64,000 nucleotides of DNA from Numida meleagris (lineage: Eukaryota > Chordata > Aves > Galliformes > Numididae), in assembly GCF_002078875.1 (NCBI RefSeq), contig NC_034410.1, forward strand, positions 103,838,822 to 103,902,821, read 5' to 3'. The notes below the pieces were generated by a model. That model searched no databases, was not told the DNA's origin, and saw only the letters and a program-made list of their open reading frames with translations. Shown piece after piece: positions 48,164 through 61,187 of this stretch. Position 1 is the stretch's first letter, and the number at the start of each line of letters is the position of its first letter. Made by a program: the position numbers and the translations under genes.

Positions 48164-51100
48164 GTTATTCTGTGTAAATAATCAGTCATTTCACTGTATA
48201 TTTTGTACAGTCACCAGATTCTCAAGACTATGGAATAACCTTCTGTCTTTCATGATTTTGTTTTTGTTTTGCTTATCTATCTCTTGCAATTCTGAATGCT
48301 GAAAGGGGCTTTGAGTTGCCTATCTTGTTGAATCTTGCATTACATATGCTTTATAATATCTGCATTTGACTCATATAACCTATACAAAACAAAATAAATA
48401 ATATATTGTTTAGCTTATATTATCCAGTACCTTTATGTGTGCTGCGAGAGAGGTGGCCTTTTTTCTAATTTTCTTGCTTTTTTAATAATTTAAATAATCA
48501 TTTAAAAATAATTTTTGGAGTTTAAGTTCCTTTCTATGTAGTATTTTTCACACATCCTGACTTTTTTAAGTGATTTGTATTTTTTACTTTCAGATGAAAA
48601 ATCTAGAAGTTAATGAATATCAGCTCATCCTTTGCCCTTGTTAAATAGTTCAAAATATTCCCTCAGAAATTATTCTACTTCCATTAGTAGAAATTTTGAA
48701 TCCTCAAGAGAGAAAAGATTACTATTGAGTTTGAATATCACTGCTCTCTGACTTCATGTAGTGACACTAGACTTAAAGACAAAAGCTTAGGAAAAATCAT
48801 ATAATAGGCAAAGTAAACCCAAAGGAAAAAAGAAATGATTGAGGCAAATAATGTGAGCAGGATAAAGCCTGTGAACTCACTGGATGCTAGATGTGAAGAG
48901 CAGTTACTGATTCAGAGGTTATATTTTACACTTAAGCAATTTCTTTCTGTGTGTTAGTACAAAATGCCCTGTTAAAAGAGAAGCTTTCTCGATCTTATTG
49001 GTTTTGTGATCCTGCAGAAGTCCCTAGCCTCTCAATCTTTCAAAAAAATAATCCTTCACATTGCTTAGGGGATCCTGGTGTTTTCTAGTAAATGACTTCA
49101 TTCTTTAATATCTGCTTCAGACCAGTTCAATTTGATGTTTTATCTGCATTGCATAAATCTATGAATATTGCCTTTTGTGAATAGATTAAAAAAATGTGTG
49201 GTTGTCATTGATGGGACAGTGTGTGAGCAGAAAAAAGAAATCAAATTTCATAAAGCCATAGTGGCTGCTACTGTCACTAGCAGAGGGTACTGCATAAGCA
49301 GAAATTCCTGCACCGTGCCCATACTTCATGTCCATACTACCAATAGTTTTCAGGTAAGAAATATGAAGAGAAAAACTATGAGTACTGAAAGACCTCTGAG
49401 ACGCTGTTCATTTGCTAAATGATCACACAGAGTAAGTACCAAAGGTAAAAGAAATCATTACAATATTTCTGTGAAGTAGTGTGAAGTCAAAAAAGACATA
49501 CACTGAGTTGCTCAGAGGGGACTGTCCTGAGGTATAAGAGAATAAAGTTGTAGTCTTGAAGGAAAATTGAGCCACTTTGTTAATTCAAATGGGTCAGCAG
49601 ACAAGGCAGAATTCCTACAATGTTACTACAAATAGTTAATTTGAAAAAAATGTATTTAAGTTGAGAATATTTGGTGACAAACGAATCAATGAGTGACCTT
49701 GAAGATTGCAGTGTTGCAAGAAAAAACAAGAAAGCAGAAGCAATAAAATATAAAGAATTACTAATGCGTTAGTAGTATGTTTTAGGGTTGTCTGATATAT
49801 GATAAATCTTCTCAAGATCTAGCAATATAAGGTCATTCTTAACAGAGAAGTAGTTTGTTTTTAAAACTATGGCTTTAGTACTTCAATGAGTTCCAAAATT
49901 ACAGTCTCATAAGTTTATATAGTCTTATATAAGTTTTACTCTTTGCCTTGTAAAGAGCAAACCAGCTACGTTCATAGATGAAAAAAATATTTCAATTTCA
50001 TCCTTGTCATTATGCATAACAGTTTTGGATTCCAGCAAGCACAACAAATCCCACTAACTCTTTCCAGTCCTCTTCAAATATGCTTCCTCAAAACACCTTT
50101 AGAACTTTCCACCAGTCCTGTTGAAGCAAGTACTGCAGATGTTTCTTCTTCACTCTCTCCCTGGTCTAGCAACAGCAGAATGAACACTGGAATCAGAAGA
50201 ATAGCGGGAAAGAGGGGCTACCATTTTATTTAGAAATGAAACAATGAAATTTTAATTATTCAGAAATGAAAAAAATTGCTGTTATACTAGGCAGTGTTTT
50301 CTGCTTCTCCTCCTTTATTACCAATACTGGTTTACAAAAGGGATGAGGCAGTTTTTCGTTAGAAGGGAAAGACTCAACCTGGTTCTTCATCAGCATTTTT
50401 TAAATGCTGGTGGAAAATGTCCAGTAATTAACTCTACAGCCAGGACTAAAATTTGGTGTAAAGACTAAACTATTAAGTAATACAACCGTATGCATCAATA
50501 ATGAGTCCTAAAAGTGATCCCAGGGTTACCACACAGTACCAAGAAGTTTTCTAACACAGAAATAACTGTAGAACAACAATTTTCCAGGACAAAAAAAAAG
50601 TAAATAAAATCAATTCAGATATAACCAAAATATATATTTTGGTTATTTGAAATCTAACTTTGAAAATGAACCAGGAAATAATGAAGCCATGACAGGGAGT
50701 GGGAATATTTCATTCTGCCTCAGAACTCTCCATTTTCGTGAATGTGTAGACCCTGTCCTCATTTTGTTAGGGGGGATTTTTTTCCTTTTTATTAACTTTT
50801 GCTCATGCTTTCTGAAATAGGAAAACAGTATCACAATCACTGTAGTTGCGGATTCAATATTCTTATTTCAGTAACTCTCCTACCTTCACTGGCATGTAAT
50901 TCATGAAAGATTTTTAAAAGATATATTCTATGCACCTTCATGGCTTTCCACAACCTTTAACTGTTGTCTCTTATTCATATTAATGTCTTTTTTTTTTTCA
51001 GTAAAACATATGTTATAAAAATAAAGAATGCTATAAAACTATAAAACTTTTTCCTTTTTTTGTCTTTGCCTTGAGGTTTATCTCTTAATTTTATTTTCCT

Positions 51101-51959
51101 TCAAGCCTCTGAATGTATAACCTGGTAAAAATTTTCTTTGGATAAATCTGTCCTTATTATGCTTTATTTGAAAACATACCCTAGAAACAGAAGTTACATT
51201 CCAGCCTACTCTCAGTATGATAAACTGTACTGTTTCAGTGTGGTATATTGGCTCATTCTGTTAAAATGAGGAAAGGGAGGGATGGTTCAGGAAGCATGAA
51301 AAAACGTCTTTAAAAGAGGGAGAAACTCTCAGGCCTAAAGAGCACTGCTGTGAAAGCCTGCTGGCAATGGGGAGAGGAATTCATGTTGTTGGTCTTTTGT
51401 TTTTTATTTTTCGACAAGATGCAAATGAACCTATTCAGTTAGAAAATAATATTTACTTAAAAAACACAACCTGAATAGTTTCCAACTAACTTCTCAGCTA
51501 TTAACTATTTTTTTTAGATCTTTATACTTTCATGAGATATAAAAAGGATTATGAATAGAACTTTTTTCTGAGAGGCAAAAGGAGGGGGATGAGTGGGAGG
51601 AAATGTTTTGCTTCTGAGTCTTCTGATGGGGAAAAGATTAGGCTTTTAGGAATATATTTACAATTTCCCCTTCATTTCATAACAAACAACAATGACAAGC
51701 TTGTCTTGGAGATGTTTAATTGCAGTTTACTTGATGATGATTATTCTTTGCCAGTTTTAAACTCATTTTAAAATGTTGCTAGGTAGATTTAGCAAGTATG
51801 ATTGCCAGTTCAGTTAAGTTCCAGAGTTAATATCCCAATGTTATCTTCCATACATGAATAGTATGTTTCAGAGTTTCTTTAAGAATACCAAAGAAGGCAT
51901 AGTAATTATAAACAAGCTATAAAATCTATTATTTGATAAGCCATTAATTGATTTACTTA

Positions 51960-51978
51960 TCCCCTCCCCTCTCCCCCT
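51960..51978. repeat. C/T-rich repeat at left edge of gap
   Basis: TCCCCTCCCCTCTCCCCCT is pyrimidine-only sequence abutting the gap. It is the left part of the minisatellite seen on the right side. Confidence 0.9.
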
Positions 51979-52173
51979 NNNNNNNNNNNNNNNNNNNNNN
52001 NNNNNNNNNNNNNNNNNNNNNNNNNNNNNNNNNNNNNNNNNNNNNNNNNNNNNNNNNNNNNNNNNNNNNNNNNNNNNNNNNNNNNNNNNNNNNNNNNNNN
52101 NNNNNNNNNNNNNNNNNNNNNNNNNNNNNNNNNNNNNNNNNNNNNNNNNNNNNNNNNNNNNNNNNNNNNNNNN
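51979..52173. other. Assembly gap (195 N)
   Basis: Run of 195 N inside a pyrimidine-only repeat. It has exactly the same length as the gap at 12.55 kb, so the N count may be an estimate rather than a measurement. Open frames that cross it are artefacts. Confidence 0.99.
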
Positions 52174-52254
52174 TCTCCTCTCTTCTCTCCCTCTCTTCTC
52201 CTCTCCCTCTCTTCTCCTCTCCCTCTCTTCTCCTCTCCCTCTCTTCTCCTCTCA
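52174..52254. repeat. 16-bp pyrimidine minisatellite
   Basis: A 16-bp unit, CCCTCTCTTCTCCTCT, repeats about four times with little variation up to CTCAC at 52254. The strand is pure C/T, and the array continues into the gap. Confidence 0.95.
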
Positions 52255-53215
52255 CTTTTTATTAAAGGGAGGAAAGTTTGAAGGTGTTTGAATTTTTTTA
52301 TTCAGAACAGAAGTTCTTGAGAATGCTTTAACACTGTTGTTTGTTGCCGTAATGTGTACTGCAAACTAAAAATGACTGAACCACCAGAAAATCCATTTCT
52401 TAATTAAATAAAATAATACATATTGTTGAAAACAATGTCTTCCCTCTATGGCATGGAAATCATTTCTATTAGTGGACAAGTATGCTTAAGTATATTGGTT
52501 TTTTTTATATTTGAAACAAAAACATAAAGGAAATGAGGCCATTTATGAAGAAATGTGTCATACTACAAGCAATAGACAGCACTTCAATTTGTATGTAGAG
52601 CATAACCATAGTCAATTATAACACCCATAGACATAAATTACACTATGTGACACCTGGACTCTTTAGATCTAGTACAACCAATTACTTGGAAGAAGCATGC
52701 TGAGTCTTGCGCACAGGTTTCCAGTTTCAAGCTTTTGAAGACTGGAGATGAACACATAAATGCACAGTTAAATCTTTCATGTTTCTGTAGATTATCAGGT
52801 TGCTAAAGTAAACAAGGAAGTAATTTAAAATGACAGAAGCAGATTTTGAGCAGGTGCAACCTGGACAAGTCTTACTCATTTTGTTCTGATCATTGCTTGT
52901 ATGAGAAATAAATCCATGGAGTCACTTATGCCAATGTGGAATCAGAATAGGTCTCACAGCATTTAGAAGAGTATATTAGTGCTGCAGACATGGTCTCTCA
53001 AGGTCCCACTAGCTGCATGAGTGACACGTCCAGTTTGAGACAGCCTGTCAAAGACAATATTCTGTTTATGTCTCACTTTCTGTCCCTCTATTTGCCTTCA
53101 GTGTCTCGTTTCTAAAAAACTATTTCCCTACTCCTTTCATCATAGACTAGCATTGCTGCTACAATACATTAAATGTTTGGTTTTCTTAAAAAAGTACTTT
53201 CTGCTCAGTTCCTTT

Positions 53216-53473
53216 AGAATCATAGAATCACAGAATCACCAAATTTGGAAAAGACCTCCAAGATTCAGTCCAACTGTTCACCTATCACCAGTAGTTCCCA
53301 CTAAACCATACCCCTCAGTACAACATCTACATGTTTCTTGAACAATGTCAGGGTCAGTGACTCCATCATCGCGCTGAGCAGTCCATTCCATTCCAGCACT
53401 TGACCGCTCTTTTGGAGAAGAACTATTTCCTAGTGTCCAACCTGAATCTCCCCTGTCTCAGCTTGAGGCCATT
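53216..53473 (-). mobile_element. CR1 3' fragment, antisense
   Basis: About 258 bp of CR1: the 3' octamers GAATCATAGAATCACAGAAT at 53217, then CAAATTTGGAAAAGACCTCC and the UTR/C-terminal coding block also found at 1.1 kb and 59.2 kb. Similarity stops at GCTTGAGGCCATT (53473). A small duplication (TCCATTCCATTCCAGCAC, near 53383-53400) breaks the remnant reading frame. Confidence 0.95.
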
Positions 53474-56400
53474 TAGTGGGGTATGACAAGTCTTACAAGG
53501 AATCATGCTTAATAATTAAGGGCATAAACCAATGGATTCAACTACAATGACCTGCAAAAAATCAGGAAATATTGACTTTTCAACTCTTTAAAGTACTTTT
53601 AATTTTTGAGATCTGTTGTATCAAAAGTCCTGATCTAAATGTTTTGTGATTGGTTTTTGTACTTTCCAAGAAATATACAATATGAAAAAGGAAAAAAATA
53701 CACTCAAGGAAATACAACATGTGCTGGAAATAACACTGACTTTTACCTAAAAGTTCTGAACGTAAATTATATTGGTGACAGCCAGTGTTTAATTTCTTCT
53801 CCTGTTTGACAAAATAATATTTCTTAAAATATTATTTAGTAGGCTCTCAAACTAGCAATGATCAAGGCACAGCTGCCATTAATGTGCAAAAGGAAAAAGA
53901 AGCAGATTCTAAATAATGTTGTTCAGACTGCAACCCAGATTTGTAGCCTGTTCAATCTTCTGAAAATACTATAATACATTTCAGTAATTATTTTAAGCAC
54001 TGCAGCCTCACTTAAAGAAATTGAAATATTTTGAATAATCAACACGTGACACCACAGTGCTTTATTTCAAGATTGGGCCTCCTCCATTTTCTTAAGATAA
54101 TGATGACAGATCAATTTGGATATTTCCACAACAGGAAGCTGAACCAAGAGTCCATAGTTTCAACGATTAAATATGTGCACTTCAGCAGTGTTTTTTTCTG
54201 CTGTATCCTTGTTCCTGCTCACCTTTCCTGTTTTAGTGACCATGCCACAATTACCTTATGGTAGTAACTTAAATGAAATTCCTAAAGGAATATCTGAAAG
54301 AAAGGGACAAACTGATTTCCTAAGAATCTTCAGTAACTCTGTAGAAATCATTTATTGTGTTAAAATGAAGTTTCTATGCATCCTTCCATGCCTGGCTTGA
54401 CAGTTTCCAAAGTATTGTTCCATTGTGCCTGATATGGTTTCAGCAAAATTTCAGTTCCCATTTTTTCTCTGCAGCCTCTGTGAGGGAGCCTAATAGTTCA
54501 TGGTGATGCATTCCATTTTTGCAAATCTGTACCCATAAATTACCAGGTGCATAGGTTTAGAAGCTGACATTCATTGGGCAGAAAGATGCTTCTGGCTTTG
54601 GAGCTACAGATCAGGGGATCAAATTACTCTGAATTCAAGGGGTGCATGACTAATAACTCCTGCACACCTAGAATTTTGCCTACTTTATTACACCAAGTAC
54701 AGCCACTTCTTATTATACTATCAACTTTGATCCTGCCAACAGTTCTTCATAGATATGTCAGTTTACTTTCAAGTTACTGGAGTATTTTTCCAGCCATACT
54801 GTCCACTTTATCTCTTTTGGGTGTGAACAAACCAATGTCTCCTCTTTTACCTATCTAATTAAAGCTTATTTTTCTTCTCTTCTATGGAGCACAGTCAAAT
54901 TAACTGAGATGACCTGCAAAGTCATTGCTATCACCATACTGGATCAGAGAATGTAGGCAGTGCACTACGGTCTACTTTAATCCCATTACAGGCGTGTCAC
55001 TCTTAGGCCTTTGCCGTGATTAGACAATTAGATACCAATGGCTTTCTAATAGATTTACTACAAGGCATTAGCTGATGAAAATTCTGCTGTGTTGATGCTT
55101 GCTTTTTCATTATAATGAAGAATGAAATGATGTCAAAGGAATCTGTTAATTTAATAGAGTTCATAACAATATTTGTAGTAGTAGTTATAGAAATTATACA
55201 TGAATTGCAGCTGGGGTTGACCTGTTCCATGAGTTAGCCTCATGCCTATTTGGAGATGAATTTGTGTTTTTATGTAAGCAGAGCTGACTGACCAAGCTTT
55301 AAAATGAACATATGTGATATATTACTCCAATTAGAATGTAGTGCTTTAGAATAGTGAATGACTGAATATTATCACAATGCCTGAAGAATAATTCAATAGT
55401 TTAGAAGCAGTGGAAATTGAGGGAAAGTATTATGTTATGGTATCTGAAAATATAGGCTTCAAGTTTAACTTATCAGGAGGATGTAGTGTTTGTTGTCAGA
55501 TTACTTCTGAGAAAAAAATATCACCCAGATTGGTGTGAACTTTCTTCGGCACTTTCATTGGCTTTGAGAGCAAAAGTTTGTTTTGAGACACTAACTGTCC
55601 AGCAACAACCTAAACAATCAGTCAGCCTGTTCTGAAATCACTTAAATAGCTGTAAGATCTTGAGTATAAAAAAAAAAAAAAAAAAAGCCTAATTATGATC
55701 TTAACTGCTATGGTGTATATCAGGGTACAAACAGCTCTGAGCAGACAGTGGGTGAATTCCTTCAAATGTGGTGGCTTTTCACTGACCTATTGTTTATGAA
55801 ACCCATTAGCAGATATTTATCATATAGAGCTAGCACTCATTTTCACTCTTGTTGGCAGATGGAGAGGAACCAAAGCCTGAATATGCCTCACAGATTTTAT
55901 TACCTAATATATCTTGCCTGATCCCTGTCAGGCAAATGTGAGTTTCCCTGAATGGCTGAAGTGTGTGAGCTTGTAATGCTGTGGTAGTGACCGAAGATAT
56001 TTTGTTCATAAAAGCTTTTATATTCTAATTCTGTCTCTTGAGTGTACTTCACAGGCATTCAAAAAAAAAATTTTTTTTTTATGTATATTAACATATGAGC
56101 CTAATTAGCTAAGATGATGATAAACAAACATGATGTAGATTCACCACTTCTCTGGATCTACAAAGATTTGATGAACACTGAGTGTTTCCCCATGACTTAA
56201 AAGTGATTGGTAAGTGTGGACAGATTATTTTAAATTGAGACAAACTGACTCAAGGTGTTAACATCTTTTAGATATATTTTACATATATAATTGCCTTGCC
56301 ATAATTTCTTAGATTGATCTTGCTTTAAGAGTTTCTTTGGTACCACTGGACAGAAATATTAAATTACAATCCATAGAAAATCCTACCACTCCAAATCGGA

Positions 56401-57415
56401 AGTAACATTTTTATTTTTGTCACCAGAACATAAGTTCTAGTTGACAACACCTTAACTTTTAGTTTTGAAAGACTGTAATATCAACAATTCAGATCTAGCT
56501 GTATTTAAAAGTAGCGATGTGTGTACACATATATTAGTGTACAAATATACTATTTTAAAATTAGTATTAGCATACAATCTAAATGTCGAATGAAATGAAT
56601 CAGGGTGACACTTTTGAACTGAAGTGTTTTGGCCTTATCAAAATGAAACAAGAAAGATAATATGATTTATTTTGACAGTTTCCTGTGGAAAATTTATTCA
56701 AAGCTGAAAAGTTCCTGTAAAACAATTCAGTTTCAGCAAAACTATATCTTTGGAGTTGAACAGTGTTCTACTTAACTTTTTTGAACAGCTGTAGGTGGAG
56801 TCTTCCTACAGGTGTCCACATCTGTAAATTTACCTTTCAGCTAGATGAAGGCTACCAGGCATGTTAAATCCTTGACTCATTTCAGAAGCTGGTCATGAAT
56901 AAGTGCAACTTCATGTGAGAACCCTGAGACAAGACAGGGTCAAACCACAGGGTGAATTGTTTTGATATGTGCCCTCCACTAAAAAGCTTCCCATGCAGAA
57001 CCAATGAAACCATGTTTCCATACATAATTACATCAGTATATAGAATTTTGCCTCCAGGAGCTGTTTGAGTATCAGATGTGCCTGAGCATATAGTCCAAAT
57101 ATTGAGTTATGTCATTTCCTGACAGTTTTAGTACAACATTTCATTGGTAGAATCAAACATAAAGGACCTGTGTTTTTTAACTTATTACCAATGTAATTGC
57201 ATAGTTTTTACGATCACTGATAATAGCTATTATTGCAGTTGGTTTGTATTATTGCACAAAATGATACCATTTTCAAAATATAACTCCTTGAGAATAAGTA
57301 AAGGACATTGCAGAAGTGCTTTCATAGCCAAACTGTGCTAAAAATCACACTGTTAAGGCACAAATACAAACACAAACTTTATGTCTGGATCAAATAAGCA
57401 AAACACTGAAAGAAG
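53474..57415. other. Unique AT-rich DNA, no gene seen
   Basis: No gene or repeat family was recognised. A 19-base poly-A run lies at 55668-55686 and a 20-bp A10T10 palindrome at 56061-56080. Open frames are under 95 codons. Confidence 0.6.
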
Positions 57416-57892
57416 GCTTTCGTCAAAAGTACTTATGTAAAATGATGACAGGTCCACTTCAGCAGAAGAAGCCAGAGCCCAGAGACATTATTTGGCACCA
57501 TTGTCCATCCATTACCCTGTGCCAAGACAGGACAGGCAACCTGCACCCAGCTGATGGATGGGCAATCAAGGGCATGATGTCAGAGGCCTGGTACTAAGTT
57601 CCTTTGGTCTGGAACTTAGGGGACACCCACTGCTCAACTAGAAGGGTTGTGTGGGATTCACAATGTGGTATGTTTGGTTATAGGCATGTGGATGAGCACA
57701 AGTGTGTGAGTGTGAGCGTTGTCTCTTGGGATTAGCTGGAGAGTTTAGAAATTCATAAGTGTTTATTAATACTTTGTAACTGTCTAGCACTGTGGTTTGT
57801 CTACTGTACTATATTGATCCTGAATGTATAATTTGCCGATTGCTTGTTAAGTACACGCCATTAATAAATAGTAAAAAAAAAAAAGCTTTCGT
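57416..57892 (+). mobile_element. Poly-A-tailed retroposed segment (possible processed pseudogene)
   Basis: A segment of about 455 bp ends in AATAAA (57863-57868) and a 12-base poly-A (57873-57884). The eight bases GCTTTCGT occur directly after the poly-A (57885-57892) and again at 57416-57423. The similarity runs on imperfectly (GCTTTCGTCAAAA against GCTTTCGTTTAAAA), which looks like an aged target-site duplication. The body is richer in G+C in its first half and is not CR1, mariner or any LTR I know. It may be the 3' end of a host mRNA or of a non-coding RNA copied by a LINE. The AATAAA lies closer to the tail (about 5 bases) than usual. I could not identify a source gene and no long frame is present. 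Confidence 0.5.
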
Positions 57893-59177
57893 TTAAAATG
57901 TGTGAACAGTTCTGTCCTGCGACAGATATAAGTTAATAGTTCAAAACTAGCCAGTGGATATGAGATACAATTTGAAATTCCCTGTATTTTCCTTCATCCT
58001 TTAAACCAATTATTGATGCAGCTCTTCTACTTACATATGTTATTGTGTGGCAGTATTGCTGAACAATTTATTTCTTGACCAGAGTACAAGAATTATTTTC
58101 AGGGTCTTACATGTGTTATTTCACTACCCAAATCAATCAGAAAAATCTGATTTAAATTTACAGTGTAGTTATTATGGATTCTGACAGAACTCAACTCCAC
58201 CTTTTTCTTAAACAATAAAGTTTAATACAAATATGTTATTTATTCTGACATATCATTATTATTATTTCCATTTTATATTTTTATTAATTCTCCACATTCA
58301 GTACAAAAGCTTCCTTTATGTGCACCATTAAAAAAAAAAGTAAAGAGGTAGTTGTTAATTAAGGGTTAACTCTTGATATCAAATATCTTTTCGCAGTTTT
58401 TATGTTTTGTTTTTTATTCTTTTTTGACAAACATTATCCAAATACTTCTAGTAAAACAGTTTTTGTACACTGTGAGTGGCATAGCAAGACATGAAGTTCA
58501 CATGGTGGATGTGAAACTGAAAAATTAATTTCTTTCTTTTTACTTTAATGATTTTTTTTTTGTTTCATTGTTTTGAGCATGAAAAAGCCTTAACTGAAGA
58601 CAAGACAATATCAGTTTATTGTTTATGGCATTTCATGGTCAAATAAATGCCCTTTAGTTTTCCACACCATTCACCAACGCTGTCAACATCGGAAATAATG
58701 TAATAATCGGGGTGAATCAAATCCCGTGAATAAATAATGAAATCTATTTTCATTTTAAATTCAGTGTTACTATAAAATAGAGACAACAACAACAACAATA
58801 ATAAAATCCAGGAGCAATTTCTTTAAAGAGTAATAATGAAAATATTTAGATTCACAAGGATGAAAAAACATATAATGAAGCATTGTCAGCTCAACAGGAC
58901 TTTTAATGGACCTTGAATAGATGGGAAATTACAATTCATCTGTGCATTAACAAAACAGTGAGTGATTTTAGATCCTATTTGTGTTTTTACAGAGTTGCGC
59001 AAGTAAAACGTGAGAAATACTGCCAGTAACAACATTTATTTTGCTGTGAGGTGAATATTTTGTGATACAAGCTGAATATGTATCCATGGAGACTACAGAT
59101 TGACATGTAAGGACTTTTTATATGTACAGCCATGGATAGAGGGATCTGTGGATAGAAAAGAAAGATCAGAAGAAAAG
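57893..59177. other. Unique AT-rich DNA, no gene seen
   Basis: No gene or repeat family was recognised. The longest open frames are about 60-70 codons. Confidence 0.6.
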
Positions 59178-59748
59178 AATCATAGAATCGTAGAATCGCC
59201 AAGGTTGGAAAAAATCTACAAGATCATCCAGTCCAACCGTCCACCTATCACCAACTGTTCTCACTAAACCATGTCCCTCAACACAACGTCTAACCGTTCC
59301 TTGAACGCCTCCAGGGTTGGTGACTCCACCACCTCCCTGGGCAGCCCATTCCAACCCCTGACCACACTTTCAGAAAAGTAGTATTTCCTAACATCCAGTC
59401 TGAATCTCCCCTGGTACAGCTTGAGGCCATTCCCCCTCGTCCTGTCACTAGTTACACGAGAGAAGAGGCCGACCCTCAGCTCACTACAACCTCCCTTCAG
59501 GTAGTTACTGAGAGCGATAAGGTCTCCCCTGAGCCTCCTCTTCTCCAGACTGAACAATCCCAGCTCCCTCAGCCGCTCCCCGTAAGATCTGTGCTCCAGA
59601 CCCCTCACAGCTTCATTGCCCTCCTCTGAACACGCTCCAGGGCCTCAATGTCTTTCTTGCAGTGAGGGGCCCAAAACTGGACACAGTACTCGAGGTGCAG
59701 CCTTACCAGTGCTGAGTACAGAGGTGCAGTTACTTCCCTGCTCCTGCT
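59178..59748 (-). mobile_element. CR1 LINE, 5'-truncated, 0.57 kb
   Basis: Antisense CR1 with a clean 3' end (GAATCATAGAATCGTAGAAT at 59178) and a sharp 5' break at 59748, where CTGCTCCTGCT runs into non-CR1 sequence. It is very similar to the 1-kb copy over the shared part and is probably one of the two youngest insertions in the window. Confidence 0.96.
59264..59748 (-). pseudogene. CR1 ORF2 C-terminal remnant
   Basis: Two open pieces in different frames: [20 protein letters not shown], then [20 protein letters not shown] (59605-59748), and [20 protein letters not shown] through [20 protein letters not shown] to [11 protein letters not shown] (59264-59608). One missing C at about 59607 (CCCCTCACAGC against CCCCTCACCAGC in the 1-kb copy) causes the break. 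It keeps the base that the 1-kb copy lost, so each copy has a different single-base defect. It lies downstream of all catalytic motifs. Confidence 0.92.
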
Positions 59749-60958
59749 AAACATGTCAGAAATGATCAGAAAATGCTTTTCATTTTTCACTTGTCTTCAC
59801 ATTAGTCAAGAGAGCAACATGATGTAATATTATGTGCAGTATTTGTAGATACGAAGCAAATTCTGTAACATATTTCTACCAGTAGACACTAAATGTTTTC
59901 TAGATGAATCAACTACAGAAGCAGTGTTAGCAAGTTTAAGTCCCTTCTTGTCTAGTAGCTTTAATGGTATCATGCCTACTTTTCAGAGTAACAGTTTCCA
60001 CTAATTTTGAGACTACAACACAGGTCCAGTACCCTGTGAAGTACAATAAGCTGCTCTTTGGCACACCATGCAACTGAGTGTGTGTCTACAGCTGTTTGAT
60101 GCCTGTTCAAGCTCATTTAGATATCACGATTCTAAAATGATGGTGAAAGAAAGCAGAAGCTCCTGATGTGTTTAGAAAAGGAAGACAATCAGTGTTTGGA
60201 AATTAAACTAAGAAAAGTTATGGACCCTTAAGAAAGCTTTCCTGTTCTAAGTAATAATTTTTTTTTTTAAATTTCAGTGTCGAACAGGGAAACAATCTGA
60301 AATAAAAAGCAAAAGAAGATTTTTGAAATTTATCATTTCCATAGTTTAAACTTTCCAAAATTTGAATTTCCAGGGGCTTTATATTTTAAAATAATTTCAG
60401 TGATAATTTTTTTTACTGAGCACTAGCTCATTTGAATGTTTCAAATAGTAATACATCTGATAATTTAAAAGTTATCTTCTAGTATTTTCTTTAAAATAGA
60501 AAATTTGCTGAAGCTGCCAGTTTTTTTGGAAAATCCTTGATTTTGGTAAATTAGAATCATCATTCTGGCAATGTAGAACTTCCTTTGAGCAGTGATGTTT
60601 CTCTTGTATTGGATATACTTACACTGCAAATCACTGGATTGACTGTCCTGCTCATTATGAGTTAGCTATCAAGGGCTTTTGAGATAATGTTTATGGATTT
60701 CAATTCCATGAATGCCTTCCTGGAGCTGGTAAAGTGACAAACTGCATGTGAATGAGGGTTTAGGATGGAAAGCTTTGTATGGTAGATTCAAATTAAGACA
60801 ATAGTCTATGCCTTCATTTTAGAGGGGAATGTATTTGGATGCATAGTAAGGAGACTAAAGAGAAGGAAGTAATGAGGTTACAGAATTATTATAAATGAGA
60901 ACAAGACAGATTTTGATAAATTTTAAAAACTATTATTTTTGTTTTGTTTGTTATTGGA

Positions 60959-61023
60959 TTTTCCCTTCCCTTCCCTTCCCTTCCCTTCCCTTCCCTTCCC
61001 TTCCCTTCCCTTCCCTTCCCTTC
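60959..61023. repeat. (CCCTT)n microsatellite, left side of gap
   Basis: About 12 to 13 perfect CCCTT units ending at the gap; pyrimidine-only on this strand. Confidence 0.98.
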
Positions 61024-61163
61024 NNNNNNNNNNNNNNNNNNNNNNNNNNNNNNNNNNNNNNNNNNNNNNNNNNNNNNNNNNNNNNNNNNNNNNNNNNNNN
61101 NNNNNNNNNNNNNNNNNNNNNNNNNNNNNNNNNNNNNNNNNNNNNNNNNNNNNNNNNNNNNNN
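61024..61163. other. Assembly gap (140 N)
   Basis: Run of 140 N between a CCCTT array and a CCCCT array. The change of unit must lie within it. Frames that cross it are artefacts. Confidence 0.99.
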
Positions 61164-61187
61164 CCCTCCCCTCCCCTCCCCTCCCCT
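61164..61187. repeat. (CCCCT)n microsatellite, right side of gap
   Basis: About five CCCCT units, differing from the CCCTT unit to the left by one base. Together they form a compound array. Confidence 0.96.

Larger units (their letters stand above)
48019..53215. other. Five kilobases without recognisable genes
   Basis: No exon, RNA gene or repeat family was recognised outside the microsatellites and gap listed separately. A 73-codon frame at 50012-50233 is serine-rich and an 84-codon frame lies at 49168-49422; neither has a recognisable domain. Confidence 0.6.

Noticed and set aside
55668..55686. A19 run as the tail of a retroposon
   Set aside because: No poly-A signal upstream, no flanking duplication and no distinct body. 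Treated as a simple homopolymer.
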